Assembly (NCBI GenBank): GCA_900547755.1
Contig: URIC01000003.1
Span: forward strand, 9,069 to 73,068
Length of the DNA stretch: 64,000 bases
Source: an uncultured Bacteroidales bacterium
GTDB taxonomy: Bacteria; Bacteroidota; Bacteroidia; Bacteroidales; Muribaculaceae
Reading direction: 5' to 3'
This document shows positions 50,681-59,784 of the stretch, piece after piece. Positions within the stretch are counted from its first letter, which is position 1. Each line of letters starts with the position of its first letter. The notes under the pieces were generated by a model. That model saw only the letters and a list, made by a program, of their open reading frames with translations, did no database searches and was not told the DNA's origin. A program made the position numbers and the translations under genes.

Positions 50681-51825
50681 TTTGCTAAGATTTCTTTGTA
50701 ATATTCTTTGAGGCATCGGCGGACGAATGTCTGTTCGTAGCGGGAGGCGACGAGCGGGCGTGCGTGCCGGGCGAGCGCCTGTGTCGCGGGGCTGTCGGTG
50801 ATGAAGCGGCGCATGGCGGAACAGAGGGCGTCCGCGTCGCGCGGGGGGATGACGGCTCCGTTCTTGCCTTCGACGATTATCTCGCGGCTGCCGTTGATGT
50901 CGGTCACTATCGAGGGAAGTCCCATGGCGCCGGCCTCGATGACCACGTTGGGGAAGCCTTCGCGGTAACTGGGGAAGACGAATGTGTCCGAGGCGGCGAG
51001 CCACGGGCGCACGTCGGACTGCTGGCCTACGGCCTCTATGTTTTCGTTATCGTCTATTTCCGAGAGCGTCTCGGGCTTCAGGGGGTCAAGCTCCGGCTCC
51101 TGACGGCCGACGAGGATAAGCCGTGTGGCCGGAAACTCTCCGTTCAGGCGGCCGAAGGCCTCCACGAGCTCGTCGATGCCCTTGTCACGGACCAGGCGTC
51201 CCACGAACACGAAGGTGAACACGCCCGGCCTGCGGATTTTCGCAGCCTCGGCCCGTACTTCGGGCAATCCGGGATTATAGTGCGCGAGGTCTATGCCGCG
51301 TACGTTGCCGTGGCCGAGGACCTTCAACGGCTTCCTGGTGATGCGGTGGTTTATAAGGTCGTCCTTCACGCCTTCCCCTTCGGGTACGATATGCGTGGCG
51401 CAGGCGCAGGTGATGCGGTCGGTGAGAATCAGAATCTTCCGCGTCAGTCCCGTGGCGGTCGGGAACACCAGGCCGGTGAAGGTGTGCAGGCGCACCGGCA
51501 CGCGGCACACCCATGCCGCCATCATGGACAGCAGCCCCGCCTTGGGGGTCATTGAATGTACCATCGCCGGCCTCTCGCGTCTAAACACTCGAATTAGTCC
51601 GAAAAGACTTTTCAAGTCCTTAATCGGCGAGATGTGCCTCTCCATAGGCACGGCGGCGGTCCGCACACCCTCGCGCTCCGCAATTTCGCGCATAGCCTCA
51701 CCCGGCGAACTTACGGCCACGACCTCGTAGCCCTCCTCTTCCCGCAACTCCCGCAATAGCCCCCGGCAGAAGGTGTTCAGCGAGCCCGGTACCGTGGATG
51801 TCCGGATGATTTTGATTGGCTTCAT
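50677..51825 (-). CDS. Glycosyltransferase family 4 (GT4-a)
   Basis: This 382-residue GT-B enzyme has an N-terminal acceptor domain (IIRTSTVPGSLNTFCRGLLR; VHSMTPKAGLLSMMAAWVCR) and a C-terminal donor domain with FTFVFVGRLVRDKGIDELVE and FVFPSYREGFPNVVIEAGAM, the E-x7-E motif of GT4 retaining transferases. It adds a sugar to the undecaprenyl-linked repeat on the cytoplasmic side. It shares end overlaps with the acyltransferase fragment (one base at 51825) and the GNAT-like gene. Its GC content is clearly higher than that of those neighbours, a sign of mosaic locus assembly. Confidence 0.93.
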   Translation of the reverse strand: MKPIKIIRTSTVPGSLNTFCRGLLRELREEEGYEVVAVSSPGEAMREIAEREGVRTAAVPMERHISPIKDLKSLFGLIRVFRRERPAMVHSMTPKAGLLSMMAAWVCRVPVRLHTFTGLVFPTATGLTRKILILTDRITCACATHIVPEGEGVKDDLINHRITRKPLKVLGHGNVRGIDLAHYNPGLPEVRAEAAKIRRPGVFTFVFVGRLVRDKGIDELVEAFGRLNGEFPATRLILVGRQEPELDPLKPETLSEIDDNENIEAVGQQSDVRPWLAASDTFVFPSYREGFPNVVIEAGAMGLPSIVTDINGSREIIVEGKNGAVIPPRDADALCSAMRRFITDSPATQALARHARPLVASRYEQTFVRRCLKEYYKEILAK

Positions 51826-52610
51826 TATAGTATCGGTTTTTCAAGAGCTTCGTGCTTCCGCATAAACAATCTTTCGACAGGGAATGTAATCTTGTTGACA
51901 ATCAACGAACAAGCATAGCTTATGACAGTAACCACAACAAATATCAGCGGCGGGTATTCAAATGAGTATATGAAGTGGTGAAAAAGGTAGTAACAGAACC
52001 ACGAATGTATCATCCACATATTCATTGACTGGTCTCCAAGTTTACCGAGCGTGGTCTTTATCCTATGAGGCATTTTGACAAATAGCAGACAAGTGATTAT
52101 GCCGAAAGCATAAAAGAAGTTATATTTGAATACGCAACTAATTGACACAAGAACAATTACTCCCGACAATCCTAAAATTCCGATATGACGAATTTTACCA
52201 ATACGGGCAGATAGCCGCTCGAAAAAGTTGCACCTTGCAGTCATCGCGCCAAGACAGAAGTTGAACAGAAAATGGAAGACCAGCAGAGGGTCGTAGGCCC
52301 AATAATTGGAATATAGAAACTCAGCTCCGTAACGGCTTATGCAGTAACTCGTGACAAGGTGTATGAAGAGAGTGACCGTGACGACCTGCCATGCGCGAAA
52401 CCGTTTAATAAAACCGAAAAGTGGTTTCGAGCAAGCCGACAATATCACATAAGGAAGCAGGAACCACATTTCGCCGTTATATGTGGTCTGATAGCCTGAA
52501 ACGTTGCTTAGAATCTTTAAGAATGAACCAGGATAAGCGTACGGTTGAATGAAGTGACCGACAGTGACAAAAATCAGAAGTACAACCCAATAGTGAATCA
52601 TCAGCTTCAA
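51825..52610 (-). CDS. Acyltransferase 3, C-terminal fragment of a frameshifted gene
   Basis: The 261-residue frame starts at an internal Met (MKLMIHYWVVLLIFVTVGHF) and carries most membrane helices of an acyltransferase-3 protein, ending VNKITFPVERLFMRKHEALE. It lacks the N-terminal catalytic-His region, which is encoded in the other frame by 52607-52849. Reading through with one extra A in the A-tract at 52638-52641 gives YEKGDRHRWSRLLKLMIHYW and one 341-residue protein. As it stands this fragment is unlikely to be active. See the companion fragment and finding. Confidence 0.75.
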   Translation of the reverse strand: MKLMIHYWVVLLIFVTVGHFIQPYAYPGSFLKILSNVSGYQTTYNGEMWFLLPYVILSACSKPLFGFIKRFRAWQVVTVTLFIHLVTSYCISRYGAEFLYSNYWAYDPLLVFHFLFNFCLGAMTARCNFFERLSARIGKIRHIGILGLSGVIVLVSISCVFKYNFFYAFGIITCLLFVKMPHRIKTTLGKLGDQSMNMWMIHSWFCYYLFHHFIYSFEYPPLIFVVVTVISYACSLIVNKITFPVERLFMRKHEALEKPIL

Positions 52611-52849
52611 GAGCCTCGACCACCTATGCCTATCTCCTTTTCATATGCCCTGTAGAGACCGTAGCCGCCGAGTATGAGGAAGAAGGCCACCGGATTCGCT
52701 GCCCGGCTTAATATGGATACGAGGGGAGTTCCGTCGACAAACAGCAGGTTGTGGCATAATGCCACATTGGATTCCTGGTTGAATAAATGGAGAAATATCA
52801 TCAGGAGTATCGCTACCCCTTTCATCATCTGCGATTGCTGGCGTGTCAT
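52607..52849 (-). CDS. Acyltransferase 3, N-terminal fragment of a frameshifted gene
   Basis: The 80-residue frame holds the family start MTRQQSQMMKGVAILLMIFL, the probable catalytic His in LMIFLHLFNQ and NPVAFFLILGGYGLYRAYEK, then shifts out of frame and ends EIGIGGRGS. Its start overlaps the stop of the GT4-b gene (52846) by 4 nt, as intact locus genes do. The break is a single-base loss in a run of A (minus strand GAAAAGG where GAAAAAGG would restore the frame). The gene would act on an outer-leaflet sugar. Confidence 0.75.
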   Translation of the reverse strand: MTRQQSQMMKGVAILLMIFLHLFNQESNVALCHNLLFVDGTPLVSILSRAANPVAFFLILGGYGLYRAYEKEIGIGGRGS

Positions 52850-53916
52850 AGTGATTGATATATCGCCGAATAGCCGTCGGCCATTTCGGAGATGTCGAAT
52901 CGCTGAGCCCGTCTGCTGCAGGCGGCAGCGACCGCTTCATACAGTTCGGGGGATTCTTCGAGCCGCGATATTTCGGCGGCCAATCTCTTTGAGTCTTGGT
53001 ACGGGAACAGTACTCCGGCACCGCATACCACCTCGCGCAGACCGTCGACATCGGAGGCCAGGAACGGCTTGCCGACGCTCATGCCTTCGACCGACGAGAG
53101 AGAAAGGCCCTCGAAGTGCGATGACATCACCACATAGTCGGCGGCGTGCAGCAACTGGGGGACATCGGTGCGCAGTCCGAGGAAATGCACCCGGCCCGTC
53201 AGTCCGTTCTTATTCACAAGAGTCTCGAGCTCCTGCCTGCGGACACCGTCGCCTACAAGGAAAAGATGGAAGCGCTCCGGAAGTCCCAAGAGCGATTTGA
53301 TAAGAGTGTCCTGGTCCTTTTCCCGGCGGAAACCCGCCACCATCATTATCTTGCGGCTGCCAGGGGCGATTGACTCGAGCACGCCGGAGGCCGTTGCTCC
53401 GGCGTATCCGGCCACGTCGATGCCGTTGTTTATGGTGCATATCTCGGCTTTTGACGTGCCGATGAACTCCCGGAGGTTTTCTTCGGCTTTCCCGGAGATA
53501 CAGATGACTTTACGGTAACGGGAATACATCCAGCGGTCAACGGCGGCATACCACCTCCAGGCGCGCCGGCGGTTGGAGGTGGTATGCTCTGTGGTGCATA
53601 GCACCACAGAGCATAACACGCCGCCTATGGCGGCGAACAGCTGCGGAGCGGTGTTGTGGGTGTGTACCACGTCGTATTTCTTAAGATAGGGAATCAGCCT
53701 CAGCAGCCGTAGCGGAGAATAGACCGAGCCGCCGATACCCAAATCATGGACTTTTATTCCGGCCGCCTCGACATCGTGCCTGAAAGGGGTCTCCGTGCCG
53801 TCGAACAGCAACAGCTCGACATCGTGCCCCTTTGCCTTGAGCCTCGGCAGCAAGTCCACCATCAGTTTTTCCGCTCCGCCGGTGCGAAGGGACGTTATAA
53901 CGTGAAGTATCTTCAT
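52846..53916 (-). CDS. Glycosyltransferase family 4 (GT4-b)
   Basis: The 356-residue protein starts MKILHVITSLRTGGAEKLMV, a GT4 N-terminal signature, with LLPRLKAKGHDVELLLF and a C-terminal donor site in YVVMSSHFEGLSLSSVEGMS with the E-x7-E pair. It adds a sugar to the repeat unit. Its coding sequence contains an unusual pair of overlapping inverted repeats (53546-53587 and 53583-53615). It overlaps the GT2 stop upstream and the acyltransferase fragment downstream by 4 nt each. GC-rich compared with its neighbours. Confidence 0.93.
   Translation of the reverse strand: MKILHVITSLRTGGAEKLMVDLLPRLKAKGHDVELLLFDGTETPFRHDVEAAGIKVHDLGIGGSVYSPLRLLRLIPYLKKYDVVHTHNTAPQLFAAIGGVLCSVVLCTTEHTTSNRRRAWRWYAAVDRWMYSRYRKVICISGKAEENLREFIGTSKAEICTINNGIDVAGYAGATASGVLESIAPGSRKIMMVAGFRREKDQDTLIKSLLGLPERFHLFLVGDGVRRQELETLVNKNGLTGRVHFLGLRTDVPQLLHAADYVVMSSHFEGLSLSSVEGMSVGKPFLASDVDGLREVVCGAGVLFPYQDSKRLAAEISRLEESPELYEAVAAACSRRAQRFDISEMADGYSAIYQSL
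53546..53615. repeat. Overlapping inverted repeats inside GT4-b
   Basis: Repeat 1: GCATACCACCTCCA (53546-53559) with its complement at 53574-53587. Repeat 2: TATGCTCTGTGGTGC (53583-53597) with its complement at 53601-53615, loop ATA. They share the bases 53583-53587, so the two hairpins compete. Confidence 0.85.
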
Positions 53917-54776
53917 CGGAAGTTTTCGATAATTCTAATCAGAGTTCCCGGCAAGAATGCAAGTATGGACAAGGGTGCCAGCATCTTGTATTTTCTTCGG
54001 TATGGGGCTTTTTTGAATCTCCAGAAATTGACCGCCGCTTTCAGGCGCCACAATGCGGGAATCCCATCATGGAAGTGCTCCGCATAAAAAGTCATGGAAG
54101 CCACAGGAGACTCACGACGCATACGTGTTATTTTCGCAGTCAGTCCATCAGGGAGATATTCACATACATATATTCCCTCATGTGCATATCTCATTTTATA
54201 TCTGCGGGCTATTCTAAACCATACCAATGCTTCAGGACAGAACTTCTCACCCGGAATCTCGGGGAACGGATATCGCCGTAACACATCCGTCTTGAACACT
54301 TCCGCAAGGTCTCCTGCAATCCCGTATTTCAATCTGATGTCTATCGCGTTGGCGTCTATAAAACCGAAATCGCCGCCTCCGCCGATTTTTCCGCCCTCCG
54401 GCCGGATACGAATCCCGGAAAGCCCTGCAAACCCATTGTCGTCTTCAATCAATTCCGCCGTGCGGCGAATCCAGTCGACGGCATTATCTGTGACGTAATC
54501 GTCAGAATCGACTATAAAGAACCACTTTCCATGGGCCTCACGGACGCCCCGATTGATTGCAGTGTGTTTGCCGCCGTTTTTCTGCCGTATGAACCGGATG
54601 TCTATTTTATGTTCCGCGATGAATCGCCGTACCAGTGTTTCTATATCGTCGGTAGAGCCGTCATCCACTATCAGCCATTCGAAATCACGGCAAGTCTGCC
54701 GGCAAAGGCTTTGATAAAGTTGCGGAATTATATACGCACGGTTGTAGACCGGCGTAAAGACAGTAAGAAAAGGCAC
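53913..54776 (-). CDS. Glycosyltransferase family 2 (GT2-a)
   Basis: The 287-residue protein starts MPFLTVFTPVYNRAYIIPQL and has the GT-A fold motifs IVDDGSTDDIE, the metal-binding DSDD in FIVDSDDYVTD, and a C-terminal basic region. It adds a sugar to the lipid-linked repeat in the cytoplasm. It overlaps the GT4-b start by 4 nt and lies 12 nt after the EpsG-type gene. The length is typical for capsule GT2 enzymes. Confidence 0.92.
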   Translation of the reverse strand: MPFLTVFTPVYNRAYIIPQLYQSLCRQTCRDFEWLIVDDGSTDDIETLVRRFIAEHKIDIRFIRQKNGGKHTAINRGVREAHGKWFFIVDSDDYVTDNAVDWIRRTAELIEDDNGFAGLSGIRIRPEGGKIGGGGDFGFIDANAIDIRLKYGIAGDLAEVFKTDVLRRYPFPEIPGEKFCPEALVWFRIARRYKMRYAHEGIYVCEYLPDGLTAKITRMRRESPVASMTFYAEHFHDGIPALWRLKAAVNFWRFKKAPYRRKYKMLAPLSILAFLPGTLIRIIENFR

Positions 54777-54788
54777 CGTTTTAAGAAA

Positions 54789-55868
54789 TTAGATGAACAA
54801 TCTGAATATATTCTCTCCGAGTAATATCATTCCGAGCCATGTACCTTCCCTCAGACTCATCTTCTGCTTAAGCAAAGGATATACAAGCACGAAAGGAATC
54901 ATGAACCAGGAAAGGTAGGCGAAGCGGTCGGAATAATTCGCGCGGATAACCAGAATCCAGAATATGTTGGTGAGCAGATAGGCGTTATAGACCAGGGAGT
55001 AAAACCGGTCTTTATCGAATCCTTTCCGGTATTTGTAATACCATCCTACAAGCACCGGAATCAGGGAATACAATATAAAGTCTATGCGGAAACCTATGTT
55101 GTATCGAGATTCTGTAGTGGTAAGGTAAGAAGTGCGCTGGTCTTCGCCCATTCCGGCAAACAGGCCGTTGAAAAAACCGCCGGCCACAAACGACAGAGGA
55201 ATAGAAATCATCCATAATCTGAAAAACAGAGGCGTATTGTCGAAACGCCGGCATATCAGAATCATAGCGCCCGGAATGACCATGGACGTGTGAATACTTA
55301 CAGCAACGGCCAATAGCGCGATAAGTCGCCACAATGATTTATAATCCGACAGGGCAAGCACCACAAACGAAATAGCCAATCCGGCTCGCATCGTATTGAG
55401 GTTATAACTGACAAAACCCATTGAAAGTACTGCGGCAATCAAGAGCCAATAGGAATTGCCCCGCACCATTTTTCTAATCGCGATATAATAATTCACCAAA
55501 TAAATAAGCGATATGACGAACATGAATTGAGTCACATTCAGAAATCGCGAAAAGAAGTATTGGATAAGTTGAAAGCCTACTTCTTCCGTAGAAAAATCCA
55601 CTTTTGACAACCCATTCTTAAAAGCTAAGAAATACTGTGCATAGTTCGCTCTGTCAGTTGAATAGCCCCATTCTATAGGATAACATCCCAGCAAAATCAA
55701 CATTCCGGCTAACAGCAATATTGAAAACAGGAATGTATTCCTTCGTGCGGAATACTTATATGCAGTGAAAGCCACCAACGCAGATACGAGACCTGCAATT
55801 GTGAGAGACCACCACAACAGCTGCCTCCACAACAGCCAATGGTCAAAATCAAACGAAAAATCAGTCAT
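54789..55868 (-). CDS. EpsG-type polysaccharide polymerase (Wzy-like)
   Basis: The 359-residue protein has ten or more hydrophobic segments, starting LLWWSLTIAGLVSALVAFTA, with a periplasmic-type loop containing NYAQYFLAFKNGLSKVDF and an RxGxxxxxxxLALS-like segment (MRAGLAISFVVLALSDYKSL). This is the EpsG / O-antigen polymerase pattern, so it probably links repeat units outside the inner membrane. It overlaps the start of GT4-c upstream by 8 nt. It is the only polymerase candidate in the locus. Confidence 0.87.
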   Translation of the reverse strand: MTDFSFDFDHWLLWRQLLWWSLTIAGLVSALVAFTAYKYSARRNTFLFSILLLAGMLILLGCYPIEWGYSTDRANYAQYFLAFKNGLSKVDFSTEEVGFQLIQYFFSRFLNVTQFMFVISLIYLVNYYIAIRKMVRGNSYWLLIAAVLSMGFVSYNLNTMRAGLAISFVVLALSDYKSLWRLIALLAVAVSIHTSMVIPGAMILICRRFDNTPLFFRLWMISIPLSFVAGGFFNGLFAGMGEDQRTSYLTTTESRYNIGFRIDFILYSLIPVLVGWYYKYRKGFDKDRFYSLVYNAYLLTNIFWILVIRANYSDRFAYLSWFMIPFVLVYPLLKQKMSLREGTWLGMILLGENIFRLFI

Positions 55869-57024
55869 CGAAAATTTCGTAAAGTTTTTCTATCTCGTCA
55901 CTGTTGTCCTTTCTTTCCGACAACAGGTTTGCCGAATACTTTCTACGCAGGCTTTCGTTTTCCAAAAGCTCCTGAATGGCATCGGCGATGCTTTCCGGCT
56001 TCATTTCACATATCGAGGCATCGTGCCGGTCAGTGAACTGGTCCCGAACCGTTGAAAAGTTTGTGACGACAATAGGCTTGCAGAGCAACTTGGCCTCGTC
56101 CAACGCTATTGACTTACCCTCGAATCGGGACGGATGAACTATCAGGTCGGCCTGACTGATATATGGATATGGATTGACTTTCACACCCATTAGCTCAATA
56201 CGGTCACACACTTCGTTCTTTTCAATAAAGGAGAGGGCACAGGCGGTGTCAGGAACAGCTCCTATAAAATACCAGCTAAACTTTACACCCCTCTCTTTAA
56301 GTATTCTTGCGGCTTCCGTAGCTAAATCGAATCCCTTCGGCTTTATCACATGACCGATGGTTAAAAATTTAAAGCCCTCCGCAAAGCCCTCGCAAGGCTG
56401 CTTGCTCATTTCGTCAATCAATTTTGCCGACGATATATTTTGCATCAATGCGATTTTGGATTTCTGTTCAGGGAAATACTTCTGAAGGGATAAAACACAC
56501 TCTTCTGAAATCGTGAATATACGGTCAACCTTCGGATAATACTTTTTGTCGGCGGAATAATAATACGGCCATTTAGAATAGTCGCTGTGAAAAAACGTCA
56601 CTTTCTTCCGGGCCTTCAGCTTATCAACCATATAATAGCACTGCTGTTGGCCGTTAAAGTCTACAATCGTGTCAAACTCCTCGCTGACAGGCGGCATCAT
56701 CTTTGCCATCAATATTCCCGACAGAGATTTCGACAACCTGCTTGACAAAAATCTCAAAAGCGTGCCTGATGCCAATAATATTTGTCCCTTTTTAATCAGG
56801 TTCAGAGTGCCTTTAAAGCCGCTCGTGACATCGGTCCACACAGGATTGGTAATTATCCGCAAATCTTTCGGCAACAGCTCCATGAAAGGGCCGGAAGCGG
56901 ACACTGCCATCAAAGAGACATCGTAGCGTTCCCGGTCAATGACATTCAACAGGCTCGTCATCGCTTTCGATACGCCGCCAGTCTGCAGATTACTGATTAT
57001 GAAAAGTATCTTTTTCTTCATCAT
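55861..57024 (-). CDS. Glycosyltransferase family 4 (GT4-c)
   Basis: The 387-residue protein begins KKKILFIISNLQTGGVSKAM (GT4 N-terminal motif), has FLTIGHVIKPKGFDLATEAA in the donor domain and LIVHPSRFEGKSIALDEAKL with the E-x7-E pair. It adds a sugar to the repeat unit. Its ATG overlaps the restored end of the broken acetyltransferase gene (ATGA at 57021-57024), which confirms the reading of that frameshift. It overlaps EpsG downstream by 8 nt. AT-rich compared with GT4-a and GT4-b. Confidence 0.93.
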   Translation of the reverse strand: MMKKKILFIISNLQTGGVSKAMTSLLNVIDRERYDVSLMAVSASGPFMELLPKDLRIITNPVWTDVTSGFKGTLNLIKKGQILLASGTLLRFLSSRLSKSLSGILMAKMMPPVSEEFDTIVDFNGQQQCYYMVDKLKARKKVTFFHSDYSKWPYYYSADKKYYPKVDRIFTISEECVLSLQKYFPEQKSKIALMQNISSAKLIDEMSKQPCEGFAEGFKFLTIGHVIKPKGFDLATEAARILKERGVKFSWYFIGAVPDTACALSFIEKNEVCDRIELMGVKVNPYPYISQADLIVHPSRFEGKSIALDEAKLLCKPIVVTNFSTVRDQFTDRHDASICEMKPESIADAIQELLENESLRRKYSANLLSERKDNSDEIEKLYEIFDD

Positions 57025-57652
57025 TCTCTATCAACCCAGCTTTTACTCCAGGGATGAAAACTGCCGACCAAAGAGGATGAGCCGACACACGATATGATTC
57101 TTGCGGGTGCGCCGACCGCGACACTTTTTGACGCTATGTCTTTGGTGACAACCGTGTTTACGCCGATAACACAGTCATCTCCTACGGTAACGCCGCCATT
57201 ATCTTCGCGCCGTTACCGAGTGCGACCCTGTCGCCTACCACCGGATATTCGAAGCCGAGGCTCTTCCCGTTTGCGTCTGTCTTATGATTGAGACCTAACA
57301 GCACACCGACTGTAATATTGCAATTGGCGCCGATTCTTGACGACGGATTCACAATTATGGGACCGTAATGTCCGATACATAGTCCCGGTCCGATGTCGGT
57401 CTGCCACGGTATCTGAAACCCGTATTTCACGGAGTAGTGCCGCAACGCAATACGACAAAAAAGATATAGCGGACTATACAGCAATCCTTTCCGGCCGAAG
57501 TACCGGCAGCAACGCATAAAGAACGTATATCGGAAACCGGCTATATACCACCCTCTCAGATAAGCCTTAAAGGATGTCGATGTCATATACCGATAGAGGT
57601 CGGAAGCGATATAGAGCTTGAGTTCTCGGAAAGAATCGATGTCGTATTTCAT
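57021..57652 (-). pseudogene. Serine-acetyltransferase-like O-acetyltransferase, frameshifted
   Basis: The frame from the ATG at 57652 runs 156 residues to a stop at 57182: MKYDIDSFRELKLYIASDLY, then left-handed-beta-helix hexapeptides with the His of DIGPGLCIGHYGPIIV and GANCNITVGVLLGLNHKT, ending GAKIMAALP. Downstream, another frame continues the helix: GGVTVGDDCVIGVNTVVTKD, IASKSVAVGAPARIISC, SFHPWSKSWVDRE, stop at 57021. One missing base near 57198-57203 explains both parts and would give 210 residues. The stop then overlaps the GT4-c start. The truncated protein lacks the last coils and probably the acetyl-CoA site. An O-acetyltransferase role is inferred. Confidence 0.82.
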
Positions 57653-57688
57653 CGGCGATTATAATTAGATTCAGAGGCTCCTGCTATC

Positions 57689-58810
57689 TTAAAGCAAGTC
57701 ATAGATGCTTTGTATCGTTCCAATCACTGAATAATCGTCGGGACGGTGCAGAGCTTTCTCTGCGACCGTCTGCCGTTCTGACGGATTATCAATCCAATGT
57801 TGCAAGGCCGTGAATAAAGCCTCTGCCGAAATATCCGTCAGTATGCCGTATTCGTTGTCCCCGATTATTTCCGATGGACCGGCCGTGCGAGTGGAGATGA
57901 CCGGCACACCGAGGCACATTGCCTCGCAGATAACGAGGCAGAAACCCTCGTAATCACTTGTCACCATCATTATGTCGGCAGACTTGATGTGAGGATAGGG
58001 ATTCTTAGCAAATCCCACGAACTCGACCATATCGGCAAGTCCCATGCTGTCCCGCAGCCGCTCTGTCCGTTCACGCAGTTCGCCGTCGCCGACCCATTTG
58101 AATCTGACGCTGAGATTGGCCTCTTTGGCCATCTTGGCGACTTGTAGAAGCCGCTCCGGTTTTTTTGGGGGGGTCACTCTGCCTACCGTTATGATTGTAA
58201 GGCAGTTATCATTCTTTGTCTGTGCATCGTCCTCTTGGGCCAACCGCTCTATTTTATGCCTGTCAATGGGATTATAGATGACCCGTCTCTCTGCCGTACA
58301 ATCGGGGAAACGACGGCGAAAAGCGTCCTCGCAATCTTTTGACACGTTGACCACAACGTCCATCTTGTCATACGCGGCAAGCTCTTCACCCGGAAAAAAC
58401 TGTGAAGCCTCATAGCGATGAGTGTCGATGTCGCAATGTACCCAAGTCACTTTCTTGGCTTTTGTGGTCCGTAATGCCCCCAGTTTAAGCGGCATGCCTT
58501 CAAGGAAAGAGATTTCCGCATCATAGTCACGTCGCAGCTTCTGGCCATTCATCTTGCGGGAGAAAAGCCAATTGCAACGCAGCCATTTGGACAGGCGGAA
58601 AGCCAGCTTATAATCCCATGAATAACCGGGCCAAAGTTCAATCACATTGACCTGCTCGGGCACCTCGTCCATCAGCACCCCGCCCCGGCAAATCAGGGCA
58701 AGGTCCACCTCATAGCGCGAGTAATCCATATTCCTCAGAATGTCAATCAGCACCCTCTCGGCACCGCCGCCGCCCAGAGGCCCGTCAATAAAAAGAATAC
58801 GCTTCTTCAT
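57689..58810 (-). CDS. Glycosyltransferase family 4 (GT4-d)
   Basis: The 373-residue protein starts MKKRILFIDGPLGGGGAERV, the GT4 'GGxER' acceptor loop, and has the donor domain with LTIITVGRVTPPKKPERLLQ and MMVTSDYEGFCLVICEAMCL (E-x7-E). It transfers a sugar in assembly of the repeat. Its start overlaps the GT2-b stop by 4 nt and its stop is 36 nt from the broken acetyltransferase start. Confidence 0.94.
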   Translation of the reverse strand: MKKRILFIDGPLGGGGAERVLIDILRNMDYSRYEVDLALICRGGVLMDEVPEQVNVIELWPGYSWDYKLAFRLSKWLRCNWLFSRKMNGQKLRRDYDAEISFLEGMPLKLGALRTTKAKKVTWVHCDIDTHRYEASQFFPGEELAAYDKMDVVVNVSKDCEDAFRRRFPDCTAERRVIYNPIDRHKIERLAQEDDAQTKNDNCLTIITVGRVTPPKKPERLLQVAKMAKEANLSVRFKWVGDGELRERTERLRDSMGLADMVEFVGFAKNPYPHIKSADIMMVTSDYEGFCLVICEAMCLGVPVISTRTAGPSEIIGDNEYGILTDISAEALFTALQHWIDNPSERQTVAEKALHRPDDYSVIGTIQSIYDLL

Positions 58811-59784
58811 CGTATATATTTTTTGAGCAGGTTATGGATTATTTTAGGACCGCCCAATCTAAGAAGCAGCTGCATTTTACGACTAACATCAATATCTCGA
58901 AGTATTTTTTTAGCATTGCTAAATTCTGGTATTGACAAAATCATGCCAATCTCTGCAAGAATCTGAGCATCGCTTTGGTCGGAATTGCGATGATGAAGAT
59001 TAATCAGACCAAACAAATAATGCCTCATTAATATAATGAGTGTTTGACGGCTCAACCTATGCCCGAACAATTTTGACACAGCTAATGTGAGTTGGCTCAG
59101 TGTATAAGCCGTATTGTGATGATATCTTAGTGTTCCGGAATCAGTATGCTTCACATAATGATATGTAGCATCAGGCAAAATGACCGCAGACTTTAGCGCA
59201 TAGAAATACTCCAGATTAAACAGCAAATCTTCAGCATAAGAAATACTTTTGTCAAATTGCAAATAATTGGTCCCCTTAATCAACTTAGTATGGTATATTT
59301 TGTTGCAAGGAGAAGACAAGAGGTATTGTTCGAAAATTAGGTTGAAATCCTTACTCTCAATAATTTTATTTTGTTTTAAATCAAGATTATGACAACCGGT
59401 CTCTGTATGGTCAGGATAATCTATCTGCATCGTAATAATGGCGCATTCGGCTTGCTGCAATCCCTTGACCAACAATTCAAGATGGTTGGACTCTACCCAA
59501 TCGTCACCATCAATAAACACCATATATTCGCCCGAGGCATGGTAGATGCCTACATTGCGAGCCGTACTTACACCATAGTGCGGCATACAGACGATAGATC
59601 GAAGACGAGTATCGGACACATCTGCTAAGATTGATGCCGGATTGTCATCGGACCCATCGTCAACAACTATTATTTCAATATTGGTATAAGTTTGCGCCAA
59701 TACGCTATTGACGCACTTTCGCAGAAAGGGCGCATTGTTATAGGTGGGAATTATTACCGACACCAAACCTTTGATTAAGTGCAT
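58807..59784 (-). CDS. Glycosyltransferase family 2 (GT2-b)
   Basis: From MHLIKGLVSVIIPTYNNAPF (ATG at 59784) the product is 325 residues with GT-A motifs IIVVDDGSDDNPAS and MVFIDGDDWVESN (DxD). It adds a sugar to the repeat. The frame is open to 59835, but those residues lie over the end of the pyruvyl transferase gene and are not family-like. It overlaps the pyruvyl transferase end by 10 nt and GT4-d by 4 nt. AT-rich. Confidence 0.92.
   Translation of the reverse strand: MHLIKGLVSVIIPTYNNAPFLRKCVNSVLAQTYTNIEIIVVDDGSDDNPASILADVSDTRLRSIVCMPHYGVSTARNVGIYHASGEYMVFIDGDDWVESNHLELLVKGLQQAECAIITMQIDYPDHTETGCHNLDLKQNKIIESKDFNLIFEQYLLSSPCNKIYHTKLIKGTNYLQFDKSISYAEDLLFNLEYFYALKSAVILPDATYHYVKHTDSGTLRYHHNTAYTLSQLTLAVSKLFGHRLSRQTLIILMRHYLFGLINLHHRNSDQSDAQILAEIGMILSIPEFSNAKKILRDIDVSRKMQLLLRLGGPKIIHNLLKKYIR

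Noticed and set aside
50681..51004. N-terminal extension of the GNAT-like protein
   Set aside because: The extra residues are Arg/His/Pro-rich, an alternate-frame reading of the GC-rich GT4-a gene; the real start overlaps its stop.
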